Source: an uncultured Cytophagaceae bacterium
Lineage (GTDB): Bacteria; Bacteroidota; Bacteroidia; Cytophagales; Spirosomataceae
Length of the DNA stretch: 6,390 nt
Assembly (NCBI GenBank): GCA_903837305.1
Contig: CAILUB010000085.1
Coordinates: 1-6,390, forward strand
Direction: 5' to 3'
The translations under genes were made by a program, and so were the position numbers. Within the stretch, counting starts at the first letter, position 1, and every line of letters begins with the position of its first letter. Positions 5,612 through 6,390 of the stretch are shown here, piece after piece. The notes under the pieces were generated by a model that worked only from the letters and a program-made list of their open reading frames with translations, was not told the DNA's origin and ran no database searches.

Positions 5612-6390
5612 GATTATTCTTTTTAGGGTGTTTGTTTTTATGGTCTTGCCAAAGTTCTCCTGATTCTCAGGGTGAGAATATTCCAGATCTGCGAGCGATT
5701 GCAACAGGTCAGCAGCCAGAAAAGAATATTCAATTTTTAACTCTCCAACTAGAAGAACAACCTAGTGCGAATTTGTATTATTTGCGTGCCAAAAATTATT
5801 TAGCACTTCATGCCTATGGTTTGGCGGATCAAGATATGGAGAAAGCCTTACGCGATAATCCTGGAGAACCTGCCTATTTAGCCCTTTCTGCAGCTATTAA
5901 ACAAAAAGTCGAGGATTATTCGACCTCAATTGATCGAGCAAAGTTGGTTGAAATTACGGATTGGAATTCTCCTCAAAATAGTCTTTTGTTAGCTCAGAAT
6001 TATTTTGCTTCGAAACAGATGAGTCTAGGTCGCATTTATTTAAAGAATATTAATGCTGCTAATTTGCCTGATTTGGATAAACGTTTATTGAATGCTGTGA
6101 AAGATTTTGCTGTATCAGATTCTTTTCGGCTTTACAGTTTGATGGATCAAAAACCAAAGGATGAATCTCCTTTAGTTTACATCTACTATGAACAAGGTTT
6201 GGATCGAATACCCGAGCTTGAATATCAGAGTCTCATTCTTGAAAGTTTAAAGAAATACCCCATGGATCCTTATTTTATAAGGTATTGGGCTCGTTTTTTG
6301 GTCAAAATGAAAAAATATACTCAAGCTGCCTCTGTTTACAAGCAAGTATTAAAGGTGTTTCCTAGAACTAAATCTTTGGCTTCAGAATTA
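5602..6390 (+). CDS. TPR-containing lipoprotein (3' end missing)
   Basis: An open frame runs from the ATG at 5602 to the right edge, giving 263 residues with no stop. The first 15 residues are a short hydrophobic leader (MALRLFFLGCLFLW), followed by Cys16 in the sequence LWSC. That is a lipobox with an unusual Trp at -2, suggesting a lipid-anchored envelope protein. Ser- and Asp-containing residues follow, but no strong acidic surface-export tag. Residues ~55-100 (SANLYYLRAKNYLALHAYGLADQDMEKAL) and ~220-256 (DPYFIRYWARFLVKMKKYTQAASVYKQVLKVFP) fit tetratricopeptide helix pairs with the usual Ala, Tyr and terminal Pro pattern. More degenerate helical repeats lie between. TPR lipoproteins usually act as scaffolds for envelope complexes; the partner is unknown. 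The start overlaps the end of the aldehyde dehydrogenase gene by 10 nt, which suggests translational coupling and the same transcript. The start is supported by the leader beginning there. Confidence 0.85.
   Translation, partial: MALRLFFLGCLFLWSCQSSPDSQGENIPDLRAIATGQQPEKNIQFLTLQLEEQPSANLYYLRAKNYLALHAYGLADQDMEKALRDNPGEPAYLALSAAIKQKVEDYSTSIDRAKLVEITDWNSPQNSLLLAQNYFASKQMSLGRIYLKNINAANLPDLDKRLLNAVKDFAVSDSFRLYSLMDQKPKDESPLVYIYYEQGLDRIPELEYQSLILESLKKYPMDPYFIRYWARFLVKMKKYTQAASVYKQVLKVFPRTKSLASEL

Overview
The window looks like ordinary chromosomal DNA from a Bacteroidota bacterium, most likely order Cytophagales. This rests on the low G+C content (about 40% by eye), the absence of Shine-Dalgarno sequences before the starts, a TAnnTTTG-type -7 element in the only real intergenic gap, a short-form MenE, and a DUF2452 protein of the kind common in this phylum. 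Genus cannot be fixed from the sequence alone. No RNA genes, insertion sequences, phage genes, CRISPR arrays or attachment sites were seen. Almost every base is coding.

The layout is two divergent, tightly packed gene clusters either side of a short intergenic region (about 2360-2444). The minus-strand cluster reads DUF2452 protein -> menB -> EVE-domain protein -> secreted protein of unknown function, which runs off the left edge. Its gaps are 7, 2 and 3 nt. The plus-strand cluster reads menE -> 252-aa protein of unknown function -> class-3-like aldehyde dehydrogenase -> TPR lipoprotein, which runs off the right edge. Its spacings are 0 nt, 2 nt and a 10-nt overlap. Each cluster is probably one transcript.

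The functional core is menaquinone (vitamin K2) biosynthesis. MenE activates o-succinylbenzoate to its CoA thioester, and MenB then closes the ring to give 1,4-dihydroxy-2-naphthoyl-CoA. These are consecutive steps encoded by the two divergent clusters, so a shared regulatory region between them would make sense. The gap holds a 16-bp imperfect palindrome (2374-2389), a TTAATTAA palindrome and possible promoter elements. The other men genes (menF, menD, menC, menA, and a thioesterase) are not in the window.

The remaining genes have no evident link to menaquinone. They are a modified-base-binding EVE protein, a fatty-aldehyde-type dehydrogenase, DUF2452, and three proteins without a firm function. 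I see no convincing novel system. The most useful leads are the conserved-looking unknown gene locked between menE and the aldehyde dehydrogenase, two stem-loops inside the 3' end of that gene, the palindrome in the divergent promoter region, and the unusual catalytic-lysine motif of the short MenE.
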